From NCBI RefSeq assembly GCF_000192745.1, contig NC_015259.1, positions 4,355,001-4,419,000 of the forward strand: 64,000 nt of DNA, read 5' to 3'. Below the pieces are notes generated by a model. That model was not told the origin of the DNA. It saw only the letters and a program-made list of their open reading frames with translations, and did no database searches. This DNA is from Polymorphum gilvum SL003B-26A1 (GTDB lineage: Bacteria > Pseudomonadota > Alphaproteobacteria > Rhizobiales > Stappiaceae). The position numbers and the translations under genes were made by a program. This document shows positions 1 through 8,501 of this stretch, in pieces; the stretch's first letter is position 1, and the number at the start of each line of letters is the position of its first letter.

Positions 1-140
1 GAGGCGGTGATCCGGCCGAGGACGGATCCGAGTGCGTAGTTCGTGCCAGCCTTGAGGGTCACAGCCTCGCGGCAGTAGCTCGCATTGAGCTCGTATTTGA
101 GCAGGTCGCCACGGGTCGGCGACATGGTGAGAACAGTCAT
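1..140 (-). CDS. Phage head decoration protein (partial, N-terminus only)
   Basis: Only the first 46 codons are in the window; the 3' end lies beyond base 1. The visible N-terminus (MTVLTMSPTRGDLLKYE, then EAVTLKAG and GSVLGRIT) looks like the lambda gpD-type decoration proteins that stabilise the expanded capsid. The ATG at 140-138 follows a strong AAGGAGG ribosome site. It lies immediately downstream of the S49 protease/scaffold gene on the same strand, which is the lambda order protease-scaffold-decoration-major capsid. Family assignment is by recognition of the N-terminus and by context. Confidence 0.7.
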   Translation of the reverse strand, partial: MTVLTMSPTRGDLLKYELNASYCREAVTLKAGTNYALGSVLGRITA

Positions 141-157
141 GATGATCCTCCTTGTCG

Positions 158-580
158 TCAGCTGCGGTTGGCCGAGGCGCGCTCACGCGCACGACGCACG
201 ATGGGGCTTTCGCCGCCGTTCGAGGACGGCGAGCCGGCCAGTGACGGCGCCACGGCGACGACAGAGCTCGCCTCGGCGCGTGCCGCGAGGGCGTCGAGGA
301 TGGAGCTTCGCAGCGCATGCGGCGCCACTCCCTTCGCCATGGCGTCGGCGGCGTCGATGGCGACGCCAAGCCGGGCCCCTTGGGCGGCGATGGCGGCGAT
401 CTCCGCATACTCGGCGCGCAGCCGCTCGGCCGTTTGATCGGTATTGGGCGTGTCGGTTGCTTCCGGTGCGCCAGCAGGCGGTGCCGACAGCGGAGCCTCG
501 GGCGTTTCCGGATCGGGTGCGCAGGTCTCGCTGACGGCGGCGTCTTCGGCAGCCGGGTTGAGGTCGGGTTCTACTGTCAT
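158..580 (-). CDS. Nested in-frame scaffold protein (Nu3-like), internal start of the S49 gene
   Basis: Within the protease frame an ATG at 580-578 is preceded by AAGGAG with an 8-9 base spacer, a better ribosome site than the one for the full-length gene. It would give a 140-residue product beginning MTVEPDLNPAAED, made only of the acidic, Ala/Pro-rich C-terminal part of the protease polypeptide. In lambda, the scaffold Nu3 is made in exactly this way from an in-frame start inside gene C. What is seen is the start and the site; that a separate scaffold is made is inference from the lambda parallel. Confidence 0.5.
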   Translation of the reverse strand: MTVEPDLNPAAEDAAVSETCAPDPETPEAPLSAPPAGAPEATDTPNTDQTAERLRAEYAEIAAIAAQGARLGVAIDAADAMAKGVAPHALRSSILDALAARAEASSVVAVAPSLAGSPSSNGGESPIVRRARERASANRS

Positions 581-1477
581 TGCGGTCTTTCTCCTTGACG
601 GTTGATGAGCGCGGGCGCGTTGCGATGCGCCCGTGATGAGGCGTGGCGGGTCCAGCGCCCGGGCGAGATCCACAAGAGCGAGATCGACAGTGCCGAGCTT
701 GTCGGCCAGGCCGGCGCCTATGCCGCGCTGACCCCGATAGATCGCGGCTTCGGTGGCGCGCACGGCGTCGGGACTCATGTTCCGATTGCGCGCCACCAGG
801 GTGACGAGGTCGGCATGGAGCGCGTCGACATCCGCCTGGATCGCCGACAACGCCGTATCCGAGAGCGGCGCGTGGGCATTGCCCTCGATCTTGCGATCGC
901 CCGCGTGAACGAGCGTCCATTTGAGGCCGGCCATGACGTCGGCGACGCTCTCGTCGACATGGATGGCGACGACGCCGATGGATCCGACCTCCGCCGTCCG
1001 GGTGACGTAGAGGCGGTCCGCCACGCTGGCGATGGCAAAGGCAGCCGACAGCGCGCTTTCGCTCGCGACAGCCCAGAGCGGCTTCTGCGCATCCTGGCGC
1101 AACGACACGAGGCGATCGACCAGGTCGAAGAGACCGCCGACCTCGCCACCCGGCGAGTCGATCTCCACCAACACGGCCCGCACAGTAGGATCGGCCAGCG
1201 CGGCTTCCACGGCGGAGGCGACCTCGCCATAGTCGCTGGCGCCCAGAAGACTGGTGAGCCAGTCGCCACGCGTCACCAACGGTCCGAGGATCGGCACCAC
1301 GGCGATGCCGGGATCGGTAACGGAATGGCTCGCCACCGGCGGCGCATCGCGGGCCGGAAGCATGGCCTGGCGTGTATCGAGCATTGGGCCGGCGGCGAGC
1401 AGGCCGTCGAGCGCCCGCGGGGCGATCGCCAAGGGCCGGCCACCGAGCCGGGTGAGCAGCGGATTCAATCGTGTCAT
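158..1477 (-). CDS. Phage S49-family head maturation protease with C-terminal scaffold region (lambda gpC type)
   Basis: The 439-residue protein has a ClpP/SppA-like S49 protease fold in about residues 30-290, with VEIDSPGGEVGG and a Ser-bearing ESALSAAFAIAS segment followed by GSIGVV, the usual S49 order. From about residue 300 it becomes Ala/Glu/Pro-rich with no fold I recognise, as expected for a scaffolding tail. In lambda-like phages this enzyme processes portal and scaffold inside the procapsid. The ATG at 1477 is chosen because it lies 7 bases past the portal stop and has a GAGG site within the portal 3' end; an open frame upstream to 1534 only overlaps portal. A second start lies inside the gene at 580. 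Confidence 0.88.
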   Translation of the reverse strand: MTRLNPLLTRLGGRPLAIAPRALDGLLAAGPMLDTRQAMLPARDAPPVASHSVTDPGIAVVPILGPLVTRGDWLTSLLGASDYGEVASAVEAALADPTVRAVLVEIDSPGGEVGGLFDLVDRLVSLRQDAQKPLWAVASESALSAAFAIASVADRLYVTRTAEVGSIGVVAIHVDESVADVMAGLKWTLVHAGDRKIEGNAHAPLSDTALSAIQADVDALHADLVTLVARNRNMSPDAVRATEAAIYRGQRGIGAGLADKLGTVDLALVDLARALDPPRLITGASQRARAHQPSRRKTAMTVEPDLNPAAEDAAVSETCAPDPETPEAPLSAPPAGAPEATDTPNTDQTAERLRAEYAEIAAIAAQGARLGVAIDAADAMAKGVAPHALRSSILDALAARAEASSVVAVAPSLAGSPSSNGGESPIVRRARERASANRS

Positions 1478-1484
1478 GGAAACC

Positions 1485-2960
1485 TCAGTCGGCGGCGACG
1501 TTCGCCTGGTTGTCCGCTGGTGCTGCCTGAGCATCGTTCAGCAGCGTGGGGTCGGAGGATGCGCTGCCGAAGGAGAGGCCAAGCTGACGCTCTCGCGCAC
1601 GGTCCGCAGCAATCTCGGCATCGACCTGATCGGCGTCATAGCCGCGCTCGGCGAGCGCCTGCGTCCGGCTCTTCAGCCCCGCCTCGATCTGTTCGATCTC
1701 GGCGCGCGCGTCCTTCAACGGATCGACCCAGTCCCATTTGGGCGGCAACCAGGAACAGCCGAGCCAGGTGCGCCGCTGCTGTTCGTAATCGGGCAAGGCA
1801 ATCGCGCCCGTCATGACCGCCGTATCGAGCCATCGCGCCCAGACCCGTCGACAGATCTGCCAGACCATGACCGAATGCTGATAGGCCTCGATGCGGCGGC
1901 GGAATTCCAGCAGCGCGAGCCGCGAGTTCGAGTAGTTCGCCTTCAGCATGTCGTTCGACAGATACGCGTACGGAATGCCGAGCGCCGCCGAGACCTGCAG
2001 CAGCGTGCGGTATTGGAACGGTTCGTAGGTCTGGCCGACATCGGCAGGCGCCGAGGTCTGCACTTCCTCGCCCGGCTCCAGCATGACGATCTGGCCGGGC
2101 TGCAGGTCCATCGTTCTTTCGCCGCCTTCGTCGCTCTCGGCGACGTCGAAGGGCTCCGCCGGCGCCGGTGTGGTGATGAACAGCGCGTGCATTGCCGCGA
2201 CCTTCTTCCGGTCGAGCTCCGCATCGTCGTACTGGTCGAGCAGGAACAGCTTCACGATACCCGGCGCAAAGCGGGAAATCCCGCGCAACTGTCCCGCATC
2301 GACCGGATCGATGACGTGGATGACCTCGGACGCCGGCACCCGCACCGTCTCGCCGGAGAGGCCCGGATCGGTCACGTCGCCGGGATGGCGGCGCAGGAAG
2401 TGGTAGGCCATGCGCCTGCCGATCCGGTCGAACTCGATACCTTGGCGAATGACGTTGCCGCCGGGAAGCTGCTCGTTGCGGGTGAGCGGCAGCATCTCGG
2501 AGGGGATCATCTGCAGCTGCAGCGGCACCATGAGCCCGTCCTCGGGCCGGCGCGGACGGAAGCGGAAGAACACTTCGCCGGCGATGAACACCTCGCGCGC
2601 GGCGCGCCGTTGCTGGCCGTAGAAGTCGGTGAACCCCTCCGCATCGCTGTCGTCGGTCCAGTCGAGCCAGAGGCGCTGCACGCGCGCCTTGAGATCGGCA
2701 TCGGCGATCAGGGACGACGGCTTGATGCCGTCGCCCACCACATTGCCGGCCCAACTCTCGATGGCGTTCGCCGCATAGCCGTTGTTGCGCACGAGCCAGC
2801 GGGCGCGCGCGGTGATGTCGGCGCCGGCGGCCGCGATCAGCGTGTTGAGATGCGCCCGGCTCGGCTGGAAGTGCCGCAGCCTTCGGCTTCCCTGTCCCGC
2901 TTCAAAGCCGCCCACCAGAGCGCCGATGCGGCGGCGCCACCGTGTGATCGATTCCAGCAC
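1485..2960 (-). CDS. Phage portal protein (lambda gpB family)
   Basis: At 491 residues this is the usual length of lambda-type portal proteins, the dodecameric ring through which DNA enters the head. Recognisable segments are RWLVRNNGYAANAIESWAGN near the N-terminus, GEVFFRFRPR, the FLLDQYDDAELDRKK block near the centre and YEPFQYRTLLQVSAALGIP. The start codon is GTG (2960-2958), three bases after the gpW stop, so the two are probably translationally coupled. The last ~40 residues are Ala/Asp-rich. A fragment of a different member of this family occurs at 61.2-61.6 kb. Confidence 0.93.
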   Translation of the reverse strand: MLESITRWRRRIGALVGGFEAGQGSRRLRHFQPSRAHLNTLIAAAGADITARARWLVRNNGYAANAIESWAGNVVGDGIKPSSLIADADLKARVQRLWLDWTDDSDAEGFTDFYGQQRRAAREVFIAGEVFFRFRPRRPEDGLMVPLQLQMIPSEMLPLTRNEQLPGGNVIRQGIEFDRIGRRMAYHFLRRHPGDVTDPGLSGETVRVPASEVIHVIDPVDAGQLRGISRFAPGIVKLFLLDQYDDAELDRKKVAAMHALFITTPAPAEPFDVAESDEGGERTMDLQPGQIVMLEPGEEVQTSAPADVGQTYEPFQYRTLLQVSAALGIPYAYLSNDMLKANYSNSRLALLEFRRRIEAYQHSVMVWQICRRVWARWLDTAVMTGAIALPDYEQQRRTWLGCSWLPPKWDWVDPLKDARAEIEQIEAGLKSRTQALAERGYDADQVDAEIAADRARERQLGLSFGSASSDPTLLNDAQAAPADNQANVAAD

Positions 2961-2963
2961 GGG

Positions 2964-3176
2964 TCAGAGCCCCTTGCTTGCCGTCGTGCGAACGATGCGA
3001 CGGCGCGCGCCGGTTTGCTCCTCGGCGATCCGACGTTCGAGGTCGCCGAGGGCGGCCGCCATTTCGGCATCGCTCGCATAGGTGATGCGGCGCCCCTCGA
3101 CCTCGACGGTGCGCACGCCGCGCCATCGGGCGGCGAGCAGCGCATCGCGGCGCGCGATCATGTCCTCAAGCGTCAT
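2964..3176 (-). CDS. Phage head-tail joining protein (gpW family)
   Basis: This is a 70-residue basic protein with a helical N-terminus (MTLEDMIARRDALLAARW), a short beta hairpin (VRTVEVEGRRITY) and a second helix (MAAALGDLERRIAEEQ), the layout of lambda gpW, which plugs the head-tail connector. It sits between the terminase large subunit and the portal, the position gpW holds in lambda. The ATG at 3176 is four bases from the terminase stop. Family is called from size, pattern and position. Confidence 0.82.
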   Translation of the reverse strand: MTLEDMIARRDALLAARWRGVRTVEVEGRRITYASDAEMAAALGDLERRIAEEQTGARRRIVRTTASKGL

Positions 3177-3180
3177 GGTC

Positions 3181-5157
3181 TCAACTCAGATAGCTGGGCG
3201 TGAACACCCGTCGGCCGCGCCGGGCTGGTGCTCGGCGCACCAGACCCGCGGAGGCGATCTCTGGCGTGCCGGGGTCAGAGGCCGTCGTCTCTGGCGCCGC
3301 TGTGTCGCGTGGATCGAGCGAGCCGACCTGGCGTTCGAGATCACGCCATTTCTCCTCGCCCCAGCGGTCGGCGCCGGCGATCCAGGCGGCGGCTCGTGCG
3401 TAGACCCGGCAATCCAGCGCCTCGTTACGCTCGCGCAGCTTCTGCCATTCGAGCCGCTGAAACCCGCGCCTGGTCTTCACCGTCACCAGCTGCTCGGCGA
3501 CGAACTGCTTGCACCACTCGCTGTCGGCCCAAGCCGGCAGGTGGATGGTCCCTGCGGGGAAGCGCGCGCCTCCGGCACGCTCCTCGTCGGTCGGCCGTTC
3601 GAGCCGGAGGACGCGATAGGTCTCGGCCTTGAAGGTCGACACCGCCACCGTCCATAGCCGCGCGCCGCGCCGCAATCGCTTGCCGCCGGCGGTCGCATCG
3701 ACATAGGTCGGGCCGGAGACCGGGCTCGCCCGATTGAAACCCTCGACACCCTTGACCGGCGCCACCTGCGCGAAGCCGGCGCGCCGGGCCCAGCCGTAGA
3801 CCGACGGCGCCTCGAAACCGGTGTCGATCGCGAGGCGCGACAGGCCCATCGCCACCCCAGAGGCGTGCGGCCAGCTGCGGCCCAAGAGACCGTCCAACGC
3901 GGACCAGGCGGCGGCGTGTTCGGGGCCGCCCTCGATGACAATGTGGTCGACGAGCCAGCTCTCCAGCCCGCGCCCCCAGGCCCAGACGTCGACCTCGATC
4001 CGGTCCTTCTGGACGTCGGCGCCGGCCGTGAGGAACAAGCCGCCCATCGGCACCGTACCGGCCGGCCAGCTCTCCCTGCGATCGTAGAGCCGCTGCCAGT
4101 CCGGCGCTTCGCCCGTCTCGACCCAGGTTTCGCCCAGCGATGTGTTGACGAAGGTCTTCATCGCCTCGTCGCCGTGATCCTTCGCCGACAGAAAGGTGCG
4201 CACCATGGCTTCCAGGCGGACCCAGGAGGAATAGACCTCGTTCAGGTGAAAGCCGGCGATGCCGTCGAACGGGGCCTCGGCCCGCCATTCGCCCCGGCGC
4301 ACGGCGGCCCAGCGTTCGGCGTCGCTCCAATGCGCGCCGCAATGGCGGCATTGGTATCGCGCGGTCTCCGGCCGGTGGGCGCCGTCCGCCTCGCGGTCCC
4401 AGCGAACCTGCTCCCAGACCAGCGTCTGATGCTCGCCGCATTCTGGGCACGGCACGAAGAACCGGCGCCTGTCGCTTTCGGCATAGGCGGTCTCGATCCG
4501 GCTCGCGCCACGGATGGTCGGCGTCGAGACCAGGACGATCTTGCGGTTCCAGAAGGTGACGGTGCGCTTCTTCGCCAGATTGACCGGATCGCCCTCGGCG
4601 CCGGCGCTGAACGGATAGCGGTCGACCTCGTCGCACAGGAGGATGCGGATCGGCCGGCTGGCCAGGCCCGAGGGTGCATTGGCGCCAACGATGGTCAGAT
4701 GCCCGCCGGGAAACTTCTTGTGCAGGATCTTGTTCGAACCGTCCCGCGACTTCGGATCCGAGATGCGCCCATGCAGACAGGGCGTATCGCGCGCCATCGG
4801 CGAGAAACGGTCCTTCGACCAGGTCTCCGCATCGCGTTCCGTCGGCATCACCACCATCACCGGCGCCGGGTCCTGGTCGATGTGGAATGCAACGGTGTTG
4901 AGCAGCACCTCCGTCTTGCCGGTCTGGCTCGACGACATCACGACGACGCTTTCGACCGCCGGATCGGAGATCGCGTCCATGATGCCGCGCTGGTAGATGG
5001 CCCGTTCCGTGCGCCAGCGGCCGGGCTCGGCGCTGGCTTCGGAACTCAGGCGGCGCCTGGCGTCGGCCCATTCACTGATCGTCAGGGTCGGCGGCGGCGC
5101 CAGGATCATCAGCGCCTTGCGTGTCGCCTGCGCCAGCCGCGCCGGCCCCTTCAGCAT
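3181..5157 (-). CDS. Phage terminase large subunit (lambda gpA family)
   Basis: The product (about 658 residues from the ATG at 5157) is the packaging ATPase and cohesive-end nuclease of a lambda-like phage. LTISEWADARRRLSSEASAEPG followed by TERAIYQRGIMD is the typical gpA entry. A Walker-type loop SSSQTGKTE and a Walker B-like ILLCDEVD follow, and a CPEC...CRHC zinc-ribbon pair lies near the middle. The frame is open to 5238, but the extra residues only overlap the small subunit; a later ATG at 5109 is an alternative start. It overlaps the small-subunit gene by 86 bases, consistent with coupled translation. Confidence 0.93.
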   Translation of the reverse strand: MLKGPARLAQATRKALMILAPPPTLTISEWADARRRLSSEASAEPGRWRTERAIYQRGIMDAISDPAVESVVVMSSSQTGKTEVLLNTVAFHIDQDPAPVMVVMPTERDAETWSKDRFSPMARDTPCLHGRISDPKSRDGSNKILHKKFPGGHLTIVGANAPSGLASRPIRILLCDEVDRYPFSAGAEGDPVNLAKKRTVTFWNRKIVLVSTPTIRGASRIETAYAESDRRRFFVPCPECGEHQTLVWEQVRWDREADGAHRPETARYQCRHCGAHWSDAERWAAVRRGEWRAEAPFDGIAGFHLNEVYSSWVRLEAMVRTFLSAKDHGDEAMKTFVNTSLGETWVETGEAPDWQRLYDRRESWPAGTVPMGGLFLTAGADVQKDRIEVDVWAWGRGLESWLVDHIVIEGGPEHAAAWSALDGLLGRSWPHASGVAMGLSRLAIDTGFEAPSVYGWARRAGFAQVAPVKGVEGFNRASPVSGPTYVDATAGGKRLRRGARLWTVAVSTFKAETYRVLRLERPTDEERAGGARFPAGTIHLPAWADSEWCKQFVAEQLVTVKTRRGFQRLEWQKLRERNEALDCRVYARAAAWIAGADRWGEEKWRDLERQVGSLDPRDTAAPETTASDPGTPEIASAGLVRRAPARRGRRVFTPSYLS

Positions 5158-5641
5158 CAACGGCGATGGTCGGGAGGCTGGCGAGTTCCGCGAGCGCTTC
5201 GGTGATCGCGTCGCGGATCTGCGCGCGCGTGCCGGCAATGGTCGTCTCCTCGTGGACGAGCGGCGCCAGCCTGTCGGGTAGGACCAGCAGACGCGCGCGC
5301 AGGCGGGCCAGCACCGCGATCCACGCCTCCTCGACCTGAGCGGCCGGCAAGAGATCGCCGCGCCGAACTTGGGCGTCCATTTCGGCGAGATCGGCCTTGG
5401 CCTTGATCAGCCGGGCGCGCTCGACACCGAAATCGGCGGCGCCCGTCTGCGACCGCGTCGCCAGCTCGCGCAGGTAGCGCACATAGCCGCGCACCGTGCC
5501 GACGAGATCGTAGCGCCCGCGCTCGGGGCCGGTGCGGGCTGACGCCGGGATGATCCCGTCGCGCGCCAGCTGCTGGACCCGCCTTTCGGTCAGGTCCAGG
5601 AGCCGGGCGATGACCGCGATCGGTTGGGTATTGGTCGCCAT
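5072..5641 (-). CDS. Phage terminase small subunit (Nu1-like DNA-packaging protein)
   Basis: This 189-residue protein begins with a winged helix-turn-helix-like segment (IAVIARLLDLTERRVQQLARDG) that in Nu1 recognises the cos/packaging site, followed by a charged central helix (ERARLIKAKADLAEMDAQVRRG) typical of the family. The C-terminal 30 residues are low-complexity Gly/Ala/Asp. It lies immediately upstream of, and overlaps, the terminase large subunit. The ATG at 5641 opens the minus-strand packaging module; the 147 bases to the divergent plus-strand gene at 5789 probably carry its promoter. Confidence 0.85.
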   Translation of the reverse strand: MATNTQPIAVIARLLDLTERRVQQLARDGIIPASARTGPERGRYDLVGTVRGYVRYLRELATRSQTGAADFGVERARLIKAKADLAEMDAQVRRGDLLPAAQVEEAWIAVLARLRARLLVLPDRLAPLVHEETTIAGTRAQIRDAITEALAELASLPTIAVDAEGAGAAGAGDTQGADDPGAAADPDDQ

Positions 5642-5788
5642 GAACGGGGGCCGCTCCCGGGCAAGATCAGGTCATGTCGGGAGCCCCGCCATCACTGCAG
5701 AAAAAGCAATGAAATGATGCACTTATCGACTTGATGAGGGTGCCGATCAGAGCCTGTATGGGGTCACCATCAAGCGCTGGAGACCGCC

Positions 5789-6010
5789 ATGACCAAGTCC
5801 CGAAACACCGCTTCCGCCCTCGACGCTTTCATCGCCAAGAAGGCGGAGATCGACGCGATGCTGGAGCGCATCAAGGTGCTGAGCGACGACCATTTCGACA
5901 CCAGCCCCGACGAGATCAACTGGGGCCACGTCGGAACGCTCAGCCACTACGCCGAACTCCTGAAGCGCATCACCGACGCCGCCTTCAAGGAGGGCGAGCA
6001 CGCCGATTAG
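5789..6010 (+). CDS. Small hypothetical phage protein
   Basis: This is a 73-residue acidic protein with no function I recognise. It has a helical N-terminal half (ASALDAFIAKKAEIDAMLERI) and a conserved-looking INWGHVGTLSHYAELL segment. It is the first of three short plus-strand genes that interrupt the minus-strand prophage module and are closed by a terminator at 6926-6958. The divergent orientation relative to the terminase genes suggests independent regulation, for example a moron-type unit. The ATG at 5789 was the only reasonable start. Confidence 0.6.
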   Translation: MTKSRNTASALDAFIAKKAEIDAMLERIKVLSDDHFDTSPDEINWGHVGTLSHYAELLKRITDAAFKEGEHAD

Positions 6011-6112
6011 GCGCGCTGCTTCCCGCCTTCGCCCCGATGGGCGCGCCCTCGGGGCTCGGGGCAGTAGAAGGTCCGCGATGGTCGCGCGCCTCTCCTGAAG
6101 AAGGGTTGCCCC

Positions 6113-6658
6113 ATGACCAAACTCTCCGACACACAGACGATCGTCCTCAGCGCCGCCGCGCAGCGCGCGAACATGCTGGCGCTACCGCTCCCGAAGAACC
6201 TCAAGGGCGGCGCCGCGCAGAAAGTGATCGCTTCGCTCCTCAAGCAGGGCCTGCTTGAAGAGATCGATGCCGACGCGCGCATCGGCGAGCACGTCTGGCG
6301 CGAGACCGGCGACGGCCACGGCGTCACACTCGCGATCACCGAGCACGGGCTCGCCGCCATTGGCATCGAGCCGGAGGCCTCGCGCGACGCTGCGGAGCCG
6401 ACGCAAAGCGATCACGCTGCCGTCAAGACGCCAACGAAGCCAAATGCCCGCGAAGGCAGCAAGCAGGCCCAGCTGATCGCCATGCTGCAGGGCGCCGACG
6501 GAGCAACCATCGCCGAGATCGCCGCCGCCTTCGGCTGGCAGCCGCACACCGTGCGCGGCGCCATCGCCGGGGCGCTCAAGAAGAAGCTCGGGCTCGACGT
6601 GACCTCCGAGAAGATCGAGGGACGCGGTCGGGTCTACCGCCTCAGCCGGGAGGGTTGA
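6113..6658 (+). CDS. DUF3489 domain-containing protein
   Basis: The 181-residue protein has a winged-helix-like N-terminal half (residues 1-80: LSDTQTIVLSAAAQRAN, VIASLLKQGLLEEI) and a C-terminal DUF3489-type segment of about 70 residues (SKQAQLIAMLQGADGATIAEIAAAFGW, then TVRGAIAGALKKKLGL and GRGRVYRL), which also looks like a helix-turn-helix. A linker rich in Ala/Thr/Pro joins them. The family is common in alphaproteobacterial prophages and plasmids and its role is unknown; a DNA-binding role is inference. It is the middle gene of the plus-strand trio. Confidence 0.75.
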   Translation: MTKLSDTQTIVLSAAAQRANMLALPLPKNLKGGAAQKVIASLLKQGLLEEIDADARIGEHVWRETGDGHGVTLAITEHGLAAIGIEPEASRDAAEPTQSDHAAVKTPTKPNAREGSKQAQLIAMLQGADGATIAEIAAAFGWQPHTVRGAIAGALKKKLGLDVTSEKIEGRGRVYRLSREG

Positions 6659-6662
6659 GGCC

Positions 6663-6908
6663 ATGGCGAGGATCACCATCCACGACCGTCTCGTCGCCGC
6701 CCTGCAGCACCGAGGCGAAGCGATCATCGCTGATGCGCGCTCGACCCGCTACACGGTCCTCACGCGAACGCGCCGGGAAACCGGCGAACAGGTCGGCTTC
6801 TATTTTGTCGGCCGTGCCGGCGCGCTCCGGGCCGGCCGCACCGTTGGCGAGAGCCGGCCGGTGGGCGCCGACTTCCGGGCGAAGCTGCTCGGAACGACCA
6901 CCCGCTGA
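6663..6908 (+). CDS. Small hypothetical phage protein
   Basis: This is an 81-residue basic protein whose ATG lies four bases after the DUF3489 stop, with GGGAGGG and GAGG upstream, so the two are cotranscribed. The sequence alternates short strands (RYTVLTRTRRETG, QVGFYFVGRAGALRAGRT), suggesting a small beta-rich fold. I do not recognise a family and infer no function. It is the last gene before a hairpin terminator. Confidence 0.6.
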   Translation: MARITIHDRLVAALQHRGEAIIADARSTRYTVLTRTRRETGEQVGFYFVGRAGALRAGRTVGESRPVGADFRAKLLGTTTR

Positions 6909-6925
6909 CACGCCATCATCACTGA

Positions 6926-6958
6926 GCCGCCGCTGCCCGCCATGGGCGGCGGCGTTTT
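6926..6958 (+). terminator. Rho-independent terminator after the plus-strand trio
   Basis: GCCGCCGC at 6926-6933 pairs with GCGGCGGC at 6946-6953, with further pairing of GCCC and GGGC inside the loop, and is followed by G and TTTT. It lies 17 bases past the stop of the gene at 6663 and just before the convergent minus-strand gene end at 6961, so it may serve both strands. Confidence 0.7.
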
Positions 6959-6960
6959 GC

Positions 6961-7182
6961 TTATGCAGTCCAAGAGCGCATTCTCTCGAACATGCGCCGC
7001 ACGGCATAGCTGCGCGCCACGGATACCAGCGTGAATAGAGCGCCGATCAACAGATTGTCGCTCAGGGACACCTGCAGACCGAACAGCGGGAAGACCGCGA
7101 TCTGGGTCAGCACGGCCACGCCGTAACCGATCGCGACATTGCTCAACGCCTCGATCAAGGACATTCGGCGCGACTGCATCAT
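6961..7182 (-). CDS. DUF7220-like small membrane protein
   Basis: This 73-residue protein has two hydrophobic segments (about residues 12-32, VAIGYGVAVLTQIAVFPLFGL, and 40-56, LLIGALFTLVSVA) followed by a basic Arg-rich tail. It matches my memory of a small prophage membrane protein (DUF7220) with the phrase TQIAVFPLFGLQVSLSDNL. The function is unknown; position between a methyltransferase and a convergent module gives no strong hint. The ATG at 7182 overlaps the methyltransferase stop in an ATGA arrangement, so translation is coupled. Confidence 0.7.
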   Translation of the reverse strand: MMQSRRMSLIEALSNVAIGYGVAVLTQIAVFPLFGLQVSLSDNLLIGALFTLVSVARSYAVRRMFERMRSWTA

Positions 7183-8501
7183 GCGGCGTCCTGATCGCTG
7201 TCACGAGCGCCGATGCGCTCGGTCTTCACCTTGTCGAAGCTGCGATTCTCGCCGTCCAGCCTTGCCGATTTCCCCGTGAAGGCCTGCCAGCGGTTGACGA
7301 TCACGTCACAAAAGGTCTCAGAGAGTTCGAGGCCGTAGACGCGTCTACCCGTGCGCTCGCCCGCGATGATCTGCGAGCCCGAGCCCGAGAAGGGCTCGTA
7401 GCAGATTTCCCCCGGCACGGTGTGCAGCTCCATCGGCAGCGTGAACACGCGCACCGGTTTCGAGGTCGGGTGCTCGCGCGTCTCGATCTCGCTCGACGGG
7501 ATGGACCACACCGTCGTCGGCCAGTTCTCGAAGCCTTCGCGGTTGACGCGCGGCTTGTTGCCCGAGCGCCAGCCGAACAGGCAGGGCTCGTGCGCCCACA
7601 GCATGATCGAGCGCGTGAGCACCGGACGGCTCTTGGCCCAGATGATCTGCTGGTGATGCAGAACGTCGAACTTCGACCAGCAGGCTTCCAGCATCGCCTG
7701 GCGCCGCGAGGCATGCCAGCAATACCAGGCCGCGTCCTCCTTGATGGCGCAGTCGATGGCGACCTGCATGAACGCTTCATAGAACTGCGGCCCCTGGGAT
7801 GAATCGTCCCAGTGCTTCTGTTCGATGTAGTCGTCGGACCAGTCCTTGTTCGCGATCTTCTTGGCGCGGGCGGATGCGTTCTTCTTCGTCGGATGGTTGG
7901 TGCCGTCATAGTCGACGAGGTAGGGCGGATCGGTCGCAAACAGCGCGGCGCGTTCGCCGTTCATCAGTCGGATGACATCCTTGGCCGAGATCGAATCTCC
8001 GCAGAGCAGGCGGTGCTCCCCAAGGATCCAGAGATCGCCGCGGCGGGTGACGGGCGTGGCGGGCGGCTCCGGAACCTCGTCTTCGTCCACCAGCCCCTCG
8101 ACGGGCGCCTCGGCCAGGAGACGGGCCAGTTCGTCGTCCTCGAAACCGGTCAGCGCCAGGTCGAACTCGTCGAGCTTCAGATCGGCCAGTTCGAGCTTGA
8201 GCAGCTCGTCGTCCCAGCTCGCATTCTGATGCGAGCGGTTGTCCATCAGCCGGTAGGCGCGCAGCTGCGCCGGCGTCAGGCCATGCGCGACATGCACCGG
8301 CACGCTCGTCATGCCGAGCCGCTTGGCCGCCTCGTAGCGGGTGTGGCCGACGACGATCACCATGTCCTCGTCGACGACGATCGGCTGACGCCAGCCGAAC
8401 TCGGCCAGCGAGGCGGCGACCGTGGCGACAGCCTCCTCGTTGCGGCGCGGGTTGCGCGCATAGGGCACAAGCTTGTCGATCGGCGTTTCGACGACGTCCA
8501 T
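7179..8501 (-). CDS. ParB-domain / adenine-type DNA methyltransferase
   Basis: The 440-residue protein joins a ParB/sulfiredoxin-like N-terminus (VPYARNPRRNEEAVATVAASL, VVGHTRYEAAKRLG, residues 1-90) to a DNA methyltransferase. The catalytic DPPY motif (ATDPPYLVDYDG) precedes the AdoMet-binding EPFSGSGSQIIAGE, the order of the beta class, which makes N6-adenine or N4-cytosine marks. Such orphan ParB-methyltransferases are common in alphaproteobacterial phages and usually have no cognate nuclease; none is adjacent here. The ATG at 8501 (MDVVETPIDKLVPYA) is chosen because the upstream frame to 8657 is non-conserved in appearance. Confidence 0.9.
   Translation of the reverse strand: MDVVETPIDKLVPYARNPRRNEEAVATVAASLAEFGWRQPIVVDEDMVIVVGHTRYEAAKRLGMTSVPVHVAHGLTPAQLRAYRLMDNRSHQNASWDDELLKLELADLKLDEFDLALTGFEDDELARLLAEAPVEGLVDEDEVPEPPATPVTRRGDLWILGEHRLLCGDSISAKDVIRLMNGERAALFATDPPYLVDYDGTNHPTKKNASARAKKIANKDWSDDYIEQKHWDDSSQGPQFYEAFMQVAIDCAIKEDAAWYCWHASRRQAMLEACWSKFDVLHHQQIIWAKSRPVLTRSIMLWAHEPCLFGWRSGNKPRVNREGFENWPTTVWSIPSSEIETREHPTSKPVRVFTLPMELHTVPGEICYEPFSGSGSQIIAGERTGRRVYGLELSETFCDVIVNRWQAFTGKSARLDGENRSFDKVKTERIGARDSDQDAA

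Noticed and set aside
1254-3203. 649-codon plus-strand open frame over the phage head genes
   Set aside because: Antisense to the portal and gpW genes, which have clear family motifs; its composition is typical of shadow translation.
7179-8501. Restriction-modification system
   Set aside because: Only a ParB-methyltransferase is present; no endonuclease or specificity gene is adjacent, so it is treated as an orphan phage methyltransferase.
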